A program made the position numbers and the translations under genes. The notes beneath the pieces were generated by a model, which did not search any database, was not told the origin of the DNA, and saw only the letters and a program-made list of their open reading frames with translations. A DNA stretch of 64,000 nucleotides from Maritimibacter sp. 55A14 (GTDB lineage Bacteria > Pseudomonadota > Alphaproteobacteria > Rhodobacterales > Rhodobacteraceae): the NCBI RefSeq assembly GCF_003122205.1, contig NZ_QEYE01000018.1, forward strand, positions 1 through 64,000, written 5' to 3'. Within the stretch, counting starts at the first letter, position 1, and each line of letters starts with the position of its first letter. Shown piece by piece: positions 1 to 7,954 of this stretch.

Positions 1-374
1 TTGAGCACATTCGCCATCCGGCAGACATGGCCGTGCAGCTCCGCATAGGTGATGTGCCGCGCCGCGTCGCCGGGATCGTCGGGCTCCCAGATGATCGCGG
101 TCTGCGCGCCGCGCGTCTCCAGATGCCGGTCCACGCAATTGGCGCAGACATTGAGCGTGCCGTCCTCGAACCACCTGATCGACACGTCCGGATAGGCGAA
201 GCTCGTGTTCTTCACCGTCCCGTAGGGCCGCATCCAGTCCAGACGCCCCCCAGCCTCGCCCCAGAACCCCTCAGGATCCGAAACCGAGCGCGCATACATC
301 TCCTCGTAGCGCGCAGCGTCGATATGGGCGGTCTTGACGAAATCTTCGGCGGGCGGAAAACTGCTGTCGGTCAT
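1..374 (-). CDS. acs: acetyl-CoA synthetase, N-terminal part (cut by window edge)
   Basis: This reading frame starts with ATG at 374 and is still open at base 1, so only about 124 residues are visible. The translation contains FWGEAGGRLDW, YGTVKN, RWFEDGTLNVCANCVDRH and ITYAELH, the typical N-terminal signature of acetate--CoA ligases (AMP-forming), which convert acetate, ATP and CoA to acetyl-CoA. An AGGA ribosome site lies 8 bases before the ATG. It follows the Liv-type transporter genes on the same strand after a 60-base gap holding a stem-loop. The catalytic C-terminal domain lies outside the window, so activity cannot be judged here. Identification is confident at family level. Confidence 0.9.
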   Translation of the reverse strand, partial: MTDSSFPPAEDFVKTAHIDAARYEEMYARSVSDPEGFWGEAGGRLDWMRPYGTVKNTSFAYPDVSIRWFEDGTLNVCANCVDRHLETRGAQTAIIWEPDDPGDAARHITYAELHGHVCRMANVL

Positions 375-399
375 GGCGATGTCCTGTCGTTCTGATACC

Positions 400-422
400 G
401 CTCCGGGCGTGCGGCCCGGAGC
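400..422 (-). promoter_or_regulatory. stem-loop between livF-like gene and acs
   Basis: GCTCCGGGC and GCCCGGAGC form a perfect 9-bp stem around a 5-base loop (GTGCG). There is no T-run on the minus strand, so it is not a standard terminator. It may lower read-through into acs or protect the upstream message. That role is inferred from position only. Confidence 0.4.
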
Positions 423-435
423 CTCCTCCCCCGGC

Positions 436-1215
436 TCAGATGGCCAGGTATTCGTGGCGCAGGTCCTCGTTCTCGAGCACTTCCTTGGCAGTGCCGTCGA
501 AAACAACCGACCCTGTATCAAGGATCACCGCCCGATCGGAAATTTCAAGGGCCGCGATCGCATTCTGTTCGACAATTACCGTGGTGATCCCCTGTTCGCG
601 GATCAATTGGAGGGTTTTCTCGATCTCCCGCACGATGACCGGGGCGAGGCCCTCGTAGGGTTCGTCGAGCAGCAGCAGCTTGATGTCGCGCGCAAGCGCC
701 CGGGCGATCGCGAGCATCTGCTGTTCGCCGCCCGAGAGCGTCACGCCTTCCTGTTTGCGCCGCTCGCCAAGCCGCGGGAACAGCTCGTAGATACGCTCCA
801 GCGACCACCCCTTGGGCTCCACGATCTGGGCCAGTTGCAGGTTCTCCTCCACGGTCAACCCGGCGATGATGCGACGGTCCTCGGGCACAAGCGAGACGCC
901 CGCGATCGCGGCTTCATGGGCCTTCTTGTCGTGCAGGCGCTGGTGGTCGAGCCAGATCTCGCCATGCGTCAGGCTGGGGTTGTCCAGCCGCGCGATGGTC
1001 CGCAGCGTCGAGGTCTTGCCGGCGCCGTTGCGGCCCAGCAGCGCCAGGATCTCGCCCTCGTGCACCGTGAAGCCGACGCCCTGCACGATGTAGCTTTCGC
1101 CGTAATAGGCGTGCAGGTGATAGGCCGAGAAAAAGGCCGGCGCCGTGGTCGCGTGGCTGGCGGCGAGTTCCAGCGAGTGCTTGCTGGAAGTGAATGCCTT
1201 TGGTTCGCTGTTCAT
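436..1215 (-). CDS. Liv-type ABC transporter ATP-binding protein (LivF-like)
   Basis: This is a cytoplasmic ATPase subunit of a branched-chain-amino-acid-type (HAAT) importer. Visible motifs are the Walker A GRNGAGKT, the signature LSGGEQQ, the Walker B LLLLDEP and the switch histidine region IVEQNA; their order and the roughly 260-residue length fit LivF. I chose the ATG at 1215 because GAAGGA lies 7 bases upstream; the ATG at 1221 has this site pressed against it. It has a longer N-terminus (about 30 residues before the ABC domain) than usual. It sits 11 bases after the LivG-like gene. The acs and ScfR neighbours argue that the substrate need not be an amino acid. Confidence 0.9.
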   Translation of the reverse strand: MNSEPKAFTSSKHSLELAASHATTAPAFFSAYHLHAYYGESYIVQGVGFTVHEGEILALLGRNGAGKTSTLRTIARLDNPSLTHGEIWLDHQRLHDKKAHEAAIAGVSLVPEDRRIIAGLTVEENLQLAQIVEPKGWSLERIYELFPRLGERRKQEGVTLSGGEQQMLAIARALARDIKLLLLDEPYEGLAPVIVREIEKTLQLIREQGITTVIVEQNAIAALEISDRAVILDTGSVVFDGTAKEVLENEDLRHEYLAI

Positions 1216-1226
1216 TGCCATGTCCT

Positions 1227-1979
1227 TCAGTGTCCGCCGAGATAGGCTTCCTGGACCTTCGGGTGGCCCTTGATATTGTCCGGCGTGTCCTCGACCAGGG
1301 GCGTACCCTGGGCCATGACGGTGATCCGCTCGGCGAGGCTGAAGACCACATGCATGTCATGTTCGATGATCGCCATGGTGATGTCGCGCTTGTCGCGGAT
1401 CTCCTTGAGCAGGTCGATCGTGTTGTTGGTGTCGGCCCGCGCCATGCCCGCAGTCGGTTCGTCCAGGAGCAGGAGTTTTGGCGACTGCGACAGGCACATG
1501 GCCATCTCCAGCCGCCGCTTGTCCCCGCGCGAGAGGCTCGCGGAATGTGCGTGCCGCTTGTCGATCATGTTCACGTCGATCAGCATCTGTTCGGCAAGGG
1601 CGATGATGTCGGCCTCGTTCTCGACGGTCTCGAAGGCGTGCATCCGGTAGGAGCCGTCGCGCTTCGCGAAGAGCGGGATCAGCACGTTCTCGAACACCGT
1701 CAGGTCGGCGAAGATCTCGGGCGTCTGGAACACGCGGGAAATGCCCATCTGGTTGATCTTGTGCGGCGCCACGCCCAGCAGGGACTGGCCTTCGAACATC
1801 ACCGAGCCGGTATCGGGGATCAGCTTGCCCACCAGGCAGTTGAGGAAGGTGGACTTGCCCGCCCCGTTCGGCCCGATGATGGCGTGAACGGTGTTTTCCT
1901 TGACCGTGATGTTGACGTCGTCGAGCGCCTTCAGGCCACCGAAACGCTTGGAGACGCCCTTGACTTCGAGAATTCCCAT
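1227..1979 (-). CDS. Liv-type ABC transporter ATP-binding protein (LivG-like)
   Basis: Second ATPase subunit of the same importer, 250 residues. It shows Walker A GPNGAGKST, a signature region LSRGDKRRLE (a variant of LSGG), Walker B LLLLDEPTAGM and the H-loop IIEHDMHVV. The TAGM after Walker B is typical of LivG proteins. The start at 1979 is supported by AAGGAGG 5 bases upstream. It lies between the LivM-like permease gene (10-base gap) and the LivF-like gene in one minus-strand transcription unit. The altered signature (S-R-G instead of S-G-G) is unusual and worth noting, but the rest of the nucleotide-binding site looks intact. Confidence 0.9.
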   Translation of the reverse strand: MGILEVKGVSKRFGGLKALDDVNITVKENTVHAIIGPNGAGKSTFLNCLVGKLIPDTGSVMFEGQSLLGVAPHKINQMGISRVFQTPEIFADLTVFENVLIPLFAKRDGSYRMHAFETVENEADIIALAEQMLIDVNMIDKRHAHSASLSRGDKRRLEMAMCLSQSPKLLLLDEPTAGMARADTNNTIDLLKEIRDKRDITMAIIEHDMHVVFSLAERITVMAQGTPLVEDTPDNIKGHPKVQEAYLGGH

Positions 1980-1989
1980 CGGTGCCTCC

Positions 1990-3201
1990 TTACTCGGCCG
2001 GGGTGGTGGCTTTGGAGCCGTCGTCGGACCTGTCCTCGGCCTTCCTGCGGCGGAAGAGCCCTGCGATGCGCTGGCCCAGTTCCACCAGGCCGCCAGGCAG
2101 GAAGATGACCACCAGCATGAAAAGCATGCCGAGCGTCAGGTGCCAGCCCTTGCCCACGAAGGGATGGATGAGCGTGATCAGAGCGTCCTCCAGCCCGTCG
2201 GGCATGAAGGCGAACCAGCCATGCAGGACGTTGTCATTTATCTTCGAGAAGATGTTCTCGAAATACTTGATGAAGCCCGCGCCCAGCACCGGCCCCATCA
2301 GGGTGCCCGCACCACCCAGGATCGTCATCAGGACGACCTCGCCGCTGGCGGTCCATTGCATACGCTCGGCCCCGGCGAGCGGGTCCATCGAGGCCAGCAG
2401 GCCGCCTGCCAGACCGGCATACATGCCCGAAATCACGAAGGCCGCCAGCGCGTAGGGCCGGGTGTTGAGCCCGGTATAGGCCATGCGCGTCTTGTTGGTC
2501 TTGATTGCGCGCAGCATCAGCCCAAAGGGCGAGCGGAAGATCCGCAGGCTGATATAGAAGGCGATGATCGCGATCACCGCGCAGACATAATAGCCCACCG
2601 AGAAGGTGAAGACGCGTCCGAATACCTCCCACTGTGCCGAGTCGTTCATCTCCAGCCCGAAGAGCGAGGTCGAGGGCAGAGAGTTGGTGATGCTCTCGGG
2701 GTCCAGGATGCGCGGGTCTGACAGGGTCAGTTGCAGCCCGGTCTCGCCATTGGTGATCGGGGTGAGCACCGAATAGGCCAGGTTGAAGGACATCTGCGCG
2801 AAGGCCAGCGTCAGGATCGAGAAATAGATGCCGGTCCGCCGCAGCGAGATAAAGCCGATCAGCAACGCGAAGAGGCCCGAGACGATGACCGCCAGGATGA
2901 TCGCGGGGATGATGTTCATGCTCAGGAGTTTGAACATCCACACCGCCGAGTAGCTGCCGACGCCAAGGAAGGCCGCGTGGCCGAAGCTCAGATAGCCGGT
3001 CAGCCCGAAGAGGATGTTGAAGCCGATGGCGAAGATCCCGTAAATCGCGAAACGCTGCATCAGGTCGGGATAGCCCGCATTGAACTGCGCCAGCCCGCTG
3101 TTTTCCGCGAAGGGCTGAAGCAGGAAGGGCGTGAACATCGTCAGCGCGACGACGATCAGAAGGAACCTTGTGTCCCGCTCGTTGAGGCCGAGGAAGGTCA
3201 T
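1990..3201 (-). CDS. Liv-type ABC transporter permease (LivM-like)
   Basis: Inner-membrane permease of 403 residues with about ten hydrophobic segments, including the LivM-type [20 protein letters not shown] near residues 63-83 and [14 protein letters not shown] near 285-300, both hallmarks of the LivH/LivM permease fold. The C-terminal tail is highly charged ([13 protein letters not shown]). It overlaps nothing and lies 4 bases after the LivH-like gene, so the two permeases are probably translated from one message. Substrate is not deducible from the permease itself. Confidence 0.88.
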   Translation of the reverse strand: MTFLGLNERDTRFLLIVVALTMFTPFLLQPFAENSGLAQFNAGYPDLMQRFAIYGIFAIGFNILFGLTGYLSFGHAAFLGVGSYSAVWMFKLLSMNIIPAIILAVIVSGLFALLIGFISLRRTGIYFSILTLAFAQMSFNLAYSVLTPITNGETGLQLTLSDPRILDPESITNSLPSTSLFGLEMNDSAQWEVFGRVFTFSVGYYVCAVIAIIAFYISLRIFRSPFGLMLRAIKTNKTRMAYTGLNTRPYALAAFVISGMYAGLAGGLLASMDPLAGAERMQWTASGEVVLMTILGGAGTLMGPVLGAGFIKYFENIFSKINDNVLHGWFAFMPDGLEDALITLIHPFVGKGWHLTLGMLFMLVVIFLPGGLVELGQRIAGLFRRRKAEDRSDDGSKATTPAE

Positions 3202-3205
3202 GCTC

Positions 3206-4237
3206 TTACTCCTCCATCACGCCCTTGCGACCCAGCAGACCGCGGGGACGGGTCAGCAGGATGACGATGGCGACAAGATAGATGATGATCTGGTCGATGC
3301 CGGGCAGGATCGACTTGATCTCGTTCATCGAAGCGAAGCTTTCCAGAATGCCCAGCAGGAAGCCCGCGGCCACGGCGCCGGGCAGGCTGCCCATGCCGCC
3401 CACCACGACCACGACGAAGCTCAGGACGAGGAAATCCATGCCCATGTGGTAATTGGGCGAGTTGATCGGCGCGTACATGACCCCGGCAAGCCCGGCCACC
3501 GCCGCGGCGAGCCCGAACATCAGCGTGAAGCGCTTGTCGATATTTATGCCCAGCAGCCCGACGGTTTCACGGTCGGCCATGCCCGCGCGCACCACCATCC
3601 CGAAAGTGGTGAATTGCAGGAAGGCGAAGACCGCGCCGATGATGAACGAGGCGAAGAGGAAATAGATCAGCCGCCAATAGGGATAGATGATGGCGTTCGG
3701 ATCGAAGCCCAGCAGCACGCCGAAATCGAGCGAGCCCCTGAATGCATCGGGCGCCGGGGTCGGGATCGGGTTGGCGCCGAAGAAATATTTGACGATCTCC
3801 TGCAGCACGATCGCCAGGCCGAAGGTCACGAGGATCTGGTCGGCATGCGGGCGCTTGTAGAAGTGCTTGATCAGGCCGCGTTCCATCACGAAGCCGAACG
3901 CGACCATCACGGGGATCGAGAAAAGGATGGCCAGTGGCACGGCCCAGTCGATGATCGCGCCGCCCGTTTCCGGGCCGAACCAGCCCTCGACATAGGGCGA
4001 CTTGACCTCCAGCGGGTTGCCCAGAAAGTCGGTGCGCGTCTCGTCGATCGTAATGTAGGACAGCGTCAACAGCTTCTGGAAGGTGACCGCGCAGAACGCC
4101 CCGATCATGAAGAGCGCGCCGTGAGCGAAGTTGACCACGCCCAGCGTGCCGAAGATCAGCGTCAGGCCCAATGCGATCAGTGCATAGGCCGAACCCTTGT
4201 CGAGGCCGTTCAGGACTTGCAGGAGGATAGCATCCAT
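3206..4237 (-). CDS. Liv-type ABC transporter permease (LivH-like)
   Basis: Inner-membrane permease of about 343 residues with the LivH pattern [32 protein letters not shown] near the N-terminus and [19 protein letters not shown] near the C-terminus. An extracytoplasmic insert of about 40 residues ([20 protein letters not shown] region) follows the second segment and is seen in longer LivH relatives. ATG at 4237 is preferred over GTG at 4246 because a GGGTGG-like site precedes it. It pairs with the LivM-like protein to form the channel of the importer. Confidence 0.87.
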   Translation of the reverse strand: MDAILLQVLNGLDKGSAYALIALGLTLIFGTLGVVNFAHGALFMIGAFCAVTFQKLLTLSYITIDETRTDFLGNPLEVKSPYVEGWFGPETGGAIIDWAVPLAILFSIPVMVAFGFVMERGLIKHFYKRPHADQILVTFGLAIVLQEIVKYFFGANPIPTPAPDAFRGSLDFGVLLGFDPNAIIYPYWRLIYFLFASFIIGAVFAFLQFTTFGMVVRAGMADRETVGLLGINIDKRFTLMFGLAAAVAGLAGVMYAPINSPNYHMGMDFLVLSFVVVVVGGMGSLPGAVAAGFLLGILESFASMNEIKSILPGIDQIIIYLVAIVILLTRPRGLLGRKGVMEE

Positions 4238-4289
4238 CTTGTCCACCCGTGATTTGCAGTGGTGGGTCCGGCAGACTTGACCGGAAGGA

Positions 4290-4319
4290 CCGGCCGCGCG
4301 TGAAGCGCGGCCGGTTTTT
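4290..4319 (-). promoter_or_regulatory. stem-loop between binding-protein gene and permease genes
   Basis: CCGGCCGCGC and GCGCGGCCGG form a perfect 10-bp stem with a GTGAA loop. The five T residues lie on the wrong side for minus-strand termination. Strong hairpins just after a binding-protein gene often stabilise its message, so the binding protein is made in excess over the membrane subunits. This role is inferred from position. Confidence 0.55.
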
Positions 4320-4333
4320 CTGCTGCCGGTCGG

Positions 4334-5677
4334 TCAGGCGCCCGGATTGCAGTCGCCCAGCGCGCCGCCCGCGAACATCGGGTGATCCGGCGGATAGGTG
4401 ACCTGCGCGGCCGGGGTGACCTCGACCACTTCCAGAAGGTCGAATTCGGATTCCGGGTTCTCTTTCCCGCGCACCACGAGCACGTCCTTGAAGCACTGGT
4501 GGTCGTCGGCGCGGTAGAGCGTCGGGCCGTTGCCCAGCCCGTCGAACTCGAAGCCTTCCAGCGCCTCGGCGATGCCGCAGGGGTTGAAGGTGCCCGCGCG
4601 CGTTGCGGCATCCGCATAGAGCAGGGTCTGCACATAGCAGGTTTGCGCGGCCTGGCTCGGCGGACGGCCGTATTCCTTGCCGAAGGACTGTGTGAAGGTC
4701 TTGGAGCCCTCGTCGGTCAGCGACCAGTGCCAGTTGGTGGAGCCGAAGATGCCCTTCACGTTCTCGCCGGCGCCCTGCGCCATCAGGCGCGAATAGAGCG
4801 GCACGACGATCTCGAAGTTCTTGCCGTTCACCTGCTTGTCGCGCAGGCCGAACTGCACGGCGTTGGTCAGCGAGTTGACCATGTTGCCGCCGTAATGGTT
4901 CAGGACCAGAACGTCGGCGCCCGAGTTCAGGACCGGCGCGATATAGGACGAGAAGTCGGTCGCGGCCAGCGGCGTCTTGACGGCGTTGACGGTTTCCCAG
5001 CCCAGCGCCTCGGTCGCGGCCTTGATCGACTCCTCCTGGGTCCAGCCCCAGGTGTAGTCGGCGGTCAGGTGATAGGCCTTCCGGTCGGAGCCGTACATTT
5101 TCTCGAGCACCGGTGCCAGCGCCGCGCCCGACATGTAGGCGTTGAAGAAGTGCCGGAAGCCGTTGGCCTTCTTGTCCTTGCCGGTGGTGTCGTTGGAGTG
5201 CGTCAGACCGGCCATGAAGATCACGCCCGCCTCCTGACAGAGGCCCTGCACGGCGATGGCCACGCCCGAAGACGAGCCGCCGGTGATCATGATGGCGCCA
5301 TCCTTCTCGATCATCGACTTGGCGGAGGCGCGCGCGGCGTCGGACTTGGTCTGGGTGTCGCCGGTGACGAACGCGACCTTCTTGCCCAGGATGCCGTTGC
5401 CCTGAAGCTCCTTCGAGGAGAAGGTGTTCAACATGCCGCCGTCGCCTTCGCCGTTCAGGTGCTTGACGGCCAGTTGGTAGGCGCGCAACTCGTCCGCACC
5501 CTCATCGGCATAGGGGCCGGACTGGGGCACGTTGAAGCCCAGGGTCACGGTGTCGCCGGACGGCTCGTTGGTGTAGGCGTTGGCCATCGACGTGAAGAAC
5601 GTCGGCATGGCAAGGCCGGCACCTGCCACGGCGCTGGTTTTCAGCACACCCCGGCGGGTGAAATTCGATTTGGACAT
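4334..5677 (-). CDS. ABC transporter substrate-binding protein, Tat-exported
   Basis: Periplasmic binding protein of the Leu/Ile/Val-binding family (Peripla_BP type), 447 residues, the receptor for the adjacent importer. The N-terminus has TRRGVLK followed by a hydrophobic stretch ending in MANA, which matches a twin-arginine signal, so it is probably exported folded. Family features include TVTLGFNVPQSGPYAD near residue 42 and ITGGSSSGVA near 150. It is longer than classical LivK (about 370) and closer in size to the amide/urea/carboxylate-binding branch. It heads the minus-strand operon and is separated from the permeases by a strong stem-loop. The ligand is unknown; a short-chain carboxylate is suggested only by the neighbours. 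Confidence 0.85.
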   Translation of the reverse strand: MSKSNFTRRGVLKTSAVAGAGLAMPTFFTSMANAYTNEPSGDTVTLGFNVPQSGPYADEGADELRAYQLAVKHLNGEGDGGMLNTFSSKELQGNGILGKKVAFVTGDTQTKSDAARASAKSMIEKDGAIMITGGSSSGVAIAVQGLCQEAGVIFMAGLTHSNDTTGKDKKANGFRHFFNAYMSGAALAPVLEKMYGSDRKAYHLTADYTWGWTQEESIKAATEALGWETVNAVKTPLAATDFSSYIAPVLNSGADVLVLNHYGGNMVNSLTNAVQFGLRDKQVNGKNFEIVVPLYSRLMAQGAGENVKGIFGSTNWHWSLTDEGSKTFTQSFGKEYGRPPSQAAQTCYVQTLLYADAATRAGTFNPCGIAEALEGFEFDGLGNGPTLYRADDHQCFKDVLVVRGKENPESEFDLLEVVEVTPAAQVTYPPDHPMFAGGALGDCNPGA

Positions 5678-5888
5678 GTAATCCTCCCATAGGTTTTGAC
5701 GACGACCTCCTCCACGAGACGCCGGACCCTTTACAGGTCGTCGTCATTATGGGGGGTGCTTAGAAAATTACGCAACAACCGCTTGCTGTATAATAATAAA
5801 TTTGTGAATATCTACACAAGATTTACACCCGAGGTGTAAATGAATTTACCAGCGGCCGGAAAACCGGCGCGATTTCAGAGGCTTTGAC
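5678..5888. promoter_or_regulatory. divergent control region of the transporter operon and scfR-like gene
   Basis: This 211-base AT-rich gap separates the minus-strand transporter operon from the plus-strand regulator. It holds TATAAT at 5789-5794 on the plus strand, AT-rich -10-like strings on the minus strand, TTGTG-N8-CACAA at 5802-5819 and a perfect 9+9 palindrome at 5821-5841. The contrast with the GC-rich flanks marks it as the promoter region for both directions. Exact start sites cannot be assigned by eye. Confidence 0.6.
5821..5841. promoter_or_regulatory. perfect palindrome, candidate operator
   Basis: ATTTACACC and GGTGTAAAT are exact inverted repeats around CGA, giving a 21-bp dyad. 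A further half-like TTTACC follows at 5845-5850 and a TTGTG/CACAA dyad lies just upstream. Position between a regulator gene and its divergent operon suggests binding by the ScfR-like protein itself, which is inference. Confidence 0.6.
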
Positions 5889-7193
5889 GTGGCGTCACGA
5901 ACCTTTATCGGCCAACGTATCCGTGAGCGGCGCATGAACCTTGGCCTGCGCCAGGCCGAATTGGCGCGGCGTGTCGGGATTTCGGCTTCCTATCTCAACC
6001 TGATCGAGCACAACCGGCGCAGAATCGGTGGCAAGCTGCTGCTCGATCTCGCGGCGGAACTCGGGGTCGAGGTCGCCACCCTCACCGAGGGGGCGGAAGC
6101 TGCCCTTCTGGGCTCGCTGCGCAGCGCCGCGGAACGCATCGAGGGGACGGGCGCCGACCTCGACCGCGTGGAGGATCTGGCGGGCCGGTTTCCCGGATGG
6201 GCGCAGCTCATCGCGGCGCAGGACCGCCGCATCACCGGGCTGGAGGAAACCGTGGACAGCCTGTCGGACCGGCTGACACACGATCCGTTCCTGTCTGAGT
6301 CCATGCACGACATCCTGACCACAGTCAGCGCCATCCGCTCCACCGCGTCGATTCTGGCCCAGACCCCGGATATCGAGGCCGAATGGCTGGCCCGATTCCA
6401 CGACAACGTGTTCCACGACAGCCGCCGCCTGTCGGACACCACGCAGGAGCTGGTGCGCTATTTCGACCAGATCTCGCGCGAGGAAACGGGCTTTTCCACC
6501 GCGCCCGACGCGGCCGCCGATTTCGCCGAGGCGAACGCCTATCACTTCCCCGAACTGGAGGCGGGTGCGACGCCCGAGACGCTGATCGACCGCGCGGCGT
6601 CGCTGACCGGCGAGGCGGAAAGGGGCCTGGCGCAAGCGTATCTGGAACGCTATTGCGCCGACGCTCAGCGCCTGCCGCTGGCGCCCTTCCAGGACGCCTG
6701 CGCGCGGCTCGACCACGATCCGGGGCGGCTGGCTGCCGAGTTCGGTGTCGATCTGCTTGGCGTGTTCCGGCGCCTGGCGAGCCTGCCGCCCGATGGCGCG
6801 GCGCCGGATTTCGGGCTGGTGATATGCGACGGCTCGGGCACGCTGATCTTCCGCAAGGCGTTGCCCGGCTTCTCGCTGCCGCGTTATGGCGCGGCCTGCG
6901 CGCTCTGGCCGCTCTTCCAGGCGCTGATGCGCCCGGCACAGCCGCTGCGCGCGGTGATGGAGACGCCCGATGAGCTGCGCTTCCTGGCCCATGCCGTCTG
7001 CCTGCCGGTCACCGGCGCCGCTTTCGACGGGCCGCAGATCGTCGAGGCGGCGATGCTCTTTCACCGGATCGACGACCGCACGGCGGAGGCCTCCGCGGCG
7101 CAGGTCTTTCGCGTGGGAACGAGCTGCCGCATCTGCGCGCGGAGCGACTGCGCGGCGCGTCGTGAGCCGTCAATCCTGCGGCACAGCACATGA
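5889..7193 (+). CDS. short-chain fatty acyl-CoA regulator (ScfR/RamB-type), HTH
   Basis: Cytoplasmic transcription factor of 434 residues. Residues about 6-60 form an Xre-type helix-turn-helix (RIRERRMNLGLRQAELARRVGISASYLNLIEHNRR). The C-terminus ends in VGTSCRICARSDCAARREPS, the cysteine-rich signature of the ScfR/RamB/PrpR family, whose members control acetate, propionate and glyoxylate-cycle genes in response to acyl-CoA. GTG at 5889 is the start, with AGAGG 7 bases upstream. It is divergent from the transporter-acs operon, the usual place for a local regulator, and precedes a two-component system on its own strand. Family assignment is confident; the effector is inferred. Confidence 0.85.
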   Translation: MASRTFIGQRIRERRMNLGLRQAELARRVGISASYLNLIEHNRRRIGGKLLLDLAAELGVEVATLTEGAEAALLGSLRSAAERIEGTGADLDRVEDLAGRFPGWAQLIAAQDRRITGLEETVDSLSDRLTHDPFLSESMHDILTTVSAIRSTASILAQTPDIEAEWLARFHDNVFHDSRRLSDTTQELVRYFDQISREETGFSTAPDAAADFAEANAYHFPELEAGATPETLIDRAASLTGEAERGLAQAYLERYCADAQRLPLAPFQDACARLDHDPGRLAAEFGVDLLGVFRRLASLPPDGAAPDFGLVICDGSGTLIFRKALPGFSLPRYGAACALWPLFQALMRPAQPLRAVMETPDELRFLAHAVCLPVTGAAFDGPQIVEAAMLFHRIDDRTAEASAAQVFRVGTSCRICARSDCAARREPSILRHST

Positions 7194-7298
7194 CGGCATG
7201 TTGCGGGTTTTGACACCGGCGTCAAAGCAGGCATTATGGCGGAAAAAGAAAGCACTGACCGGCGTGATGCGGACAAGGTCACAGGGGGGAGACCGCAG

Positions 7299-7667
7299 AT
7301 GGGCAAACACGTCCTTCTGATCGAGGATGAGCCGAATATCATAGAGGCCATCCGCTTCATACTGGAACGGGACGGCTGGCGCGTGAGCACCCATTCGGAC
7401 GGGGCCGACGCGGTGGAGGCCGTGGGCGCGCACAGACCCGATGTGGTGATCCTGGACGTGATGCTGCCCAACCGCAGCGGGTTCGACATCCTCAAGGAAC
7501 TGCGCGGCCACGACGGCACGGCGGCGCTGCCGGTGCTGATGCTGACGGCCAAGGGGCAGAGCCGCGACCGCGCGCTTGCCGAAAGCGTCGGGGCCAGCCG
7601 CTTCATGACCAAGCCGTTTTCCAACCAGGAGGTGCTCGCCTCGGTGCGCGAGCTGACGGGCGGATGA
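7299..7667 (+). CDS. receiver-only response regulator
   Basis: 122-residue CheY-like receiver with no output domain. The acidic pocket is IEDEP (residues 8-12), the phosphoacceptor is D53 in VVILDVMLP, the threonine is in MLTAKGQ and the conserved lysine in TKPF. The ATG at 7299 has GGGGGGA 8 bases upstream; an in-frame ATG at 7236 would add 21 unrelated residues and lacks a site. The stop overlaps the start of the next gene (ATGA), and the kinase follows two genes on, so this is its likely partner. With no DNA-binding domain it must act through another protein or as a phosphate relay. Confidence 0.9.
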   Translation: MGKHVLLIEDEPNIIEAIRFILERDGWRVSTHSDGADAVEAVGAHRPDVVILDVMLPNRSGFDILKELRGHDGTAALPVLMLTAKGQSRDRALAESVGASRFMTKPFSNQEVLASVRELTGG

Positions 7668-7954
7668 GCCGGCGGGCCGAACACGCGCTACTTCTGGAGC
7701 AGCGGAACTACCGCCGCCGGCGGCTGCATGATGCGGCCTTCCTGCTGCCGGTCCTGGCGGTGCTGCTCTTCCTATTGCCGCTGATGGGATTCCGCGCCGA
7801 GGACGGGTCGGAAGGCGTCGTCTCCACCCGTGCTGCGGGGATCTATTTCTTCGCTGCCTGGGCGCTTCTGGTGCTGGCCGCCGGCGTGCTTTCTGTGCGC
7901 CTGGTACGCGGCGGCGGCGACGAGCGCCCCGCAGGCGGAGGAGACGGGGGCTGA
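7664..7954 (+). CDS. small two-helix membrane protein
   Basis: 96 residues with a basic N-terminus, two hydrophobic segments (about residues 25-45 and 60-82) and a charged glycine-rich tail. It overlaps the receiver gene by ATGA and the symporter-kinase gene by one ATG/TGA junction, so all three are translationally coupled. Acetate and related symporters are often preceded by a small two-helix protein (YjcH/DUF485 or DUF4212 types); this protein has the same size and position but I cannot assign it to those families by eye. It may be an accessory subunit of the symporter module. Confidence 0.75.
   Translation: MSRRAEHALLLEQRNYRRRRLHDAAFLLPVLAVLLFLLPLMGFRAEDGSEGVVSTRAAGIYFFAAWALLVLAAGVLSVRLVRGGGDERPAGGGDGG

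Noticed and set aside
436-5677. Naming the importer as a branched-chain amino acid transporter
   Set aside because: Only the family architecture supports it; acs, the ScfR-like regulator and the symporter-kinase point to another substrate, so no liv symbols are given.
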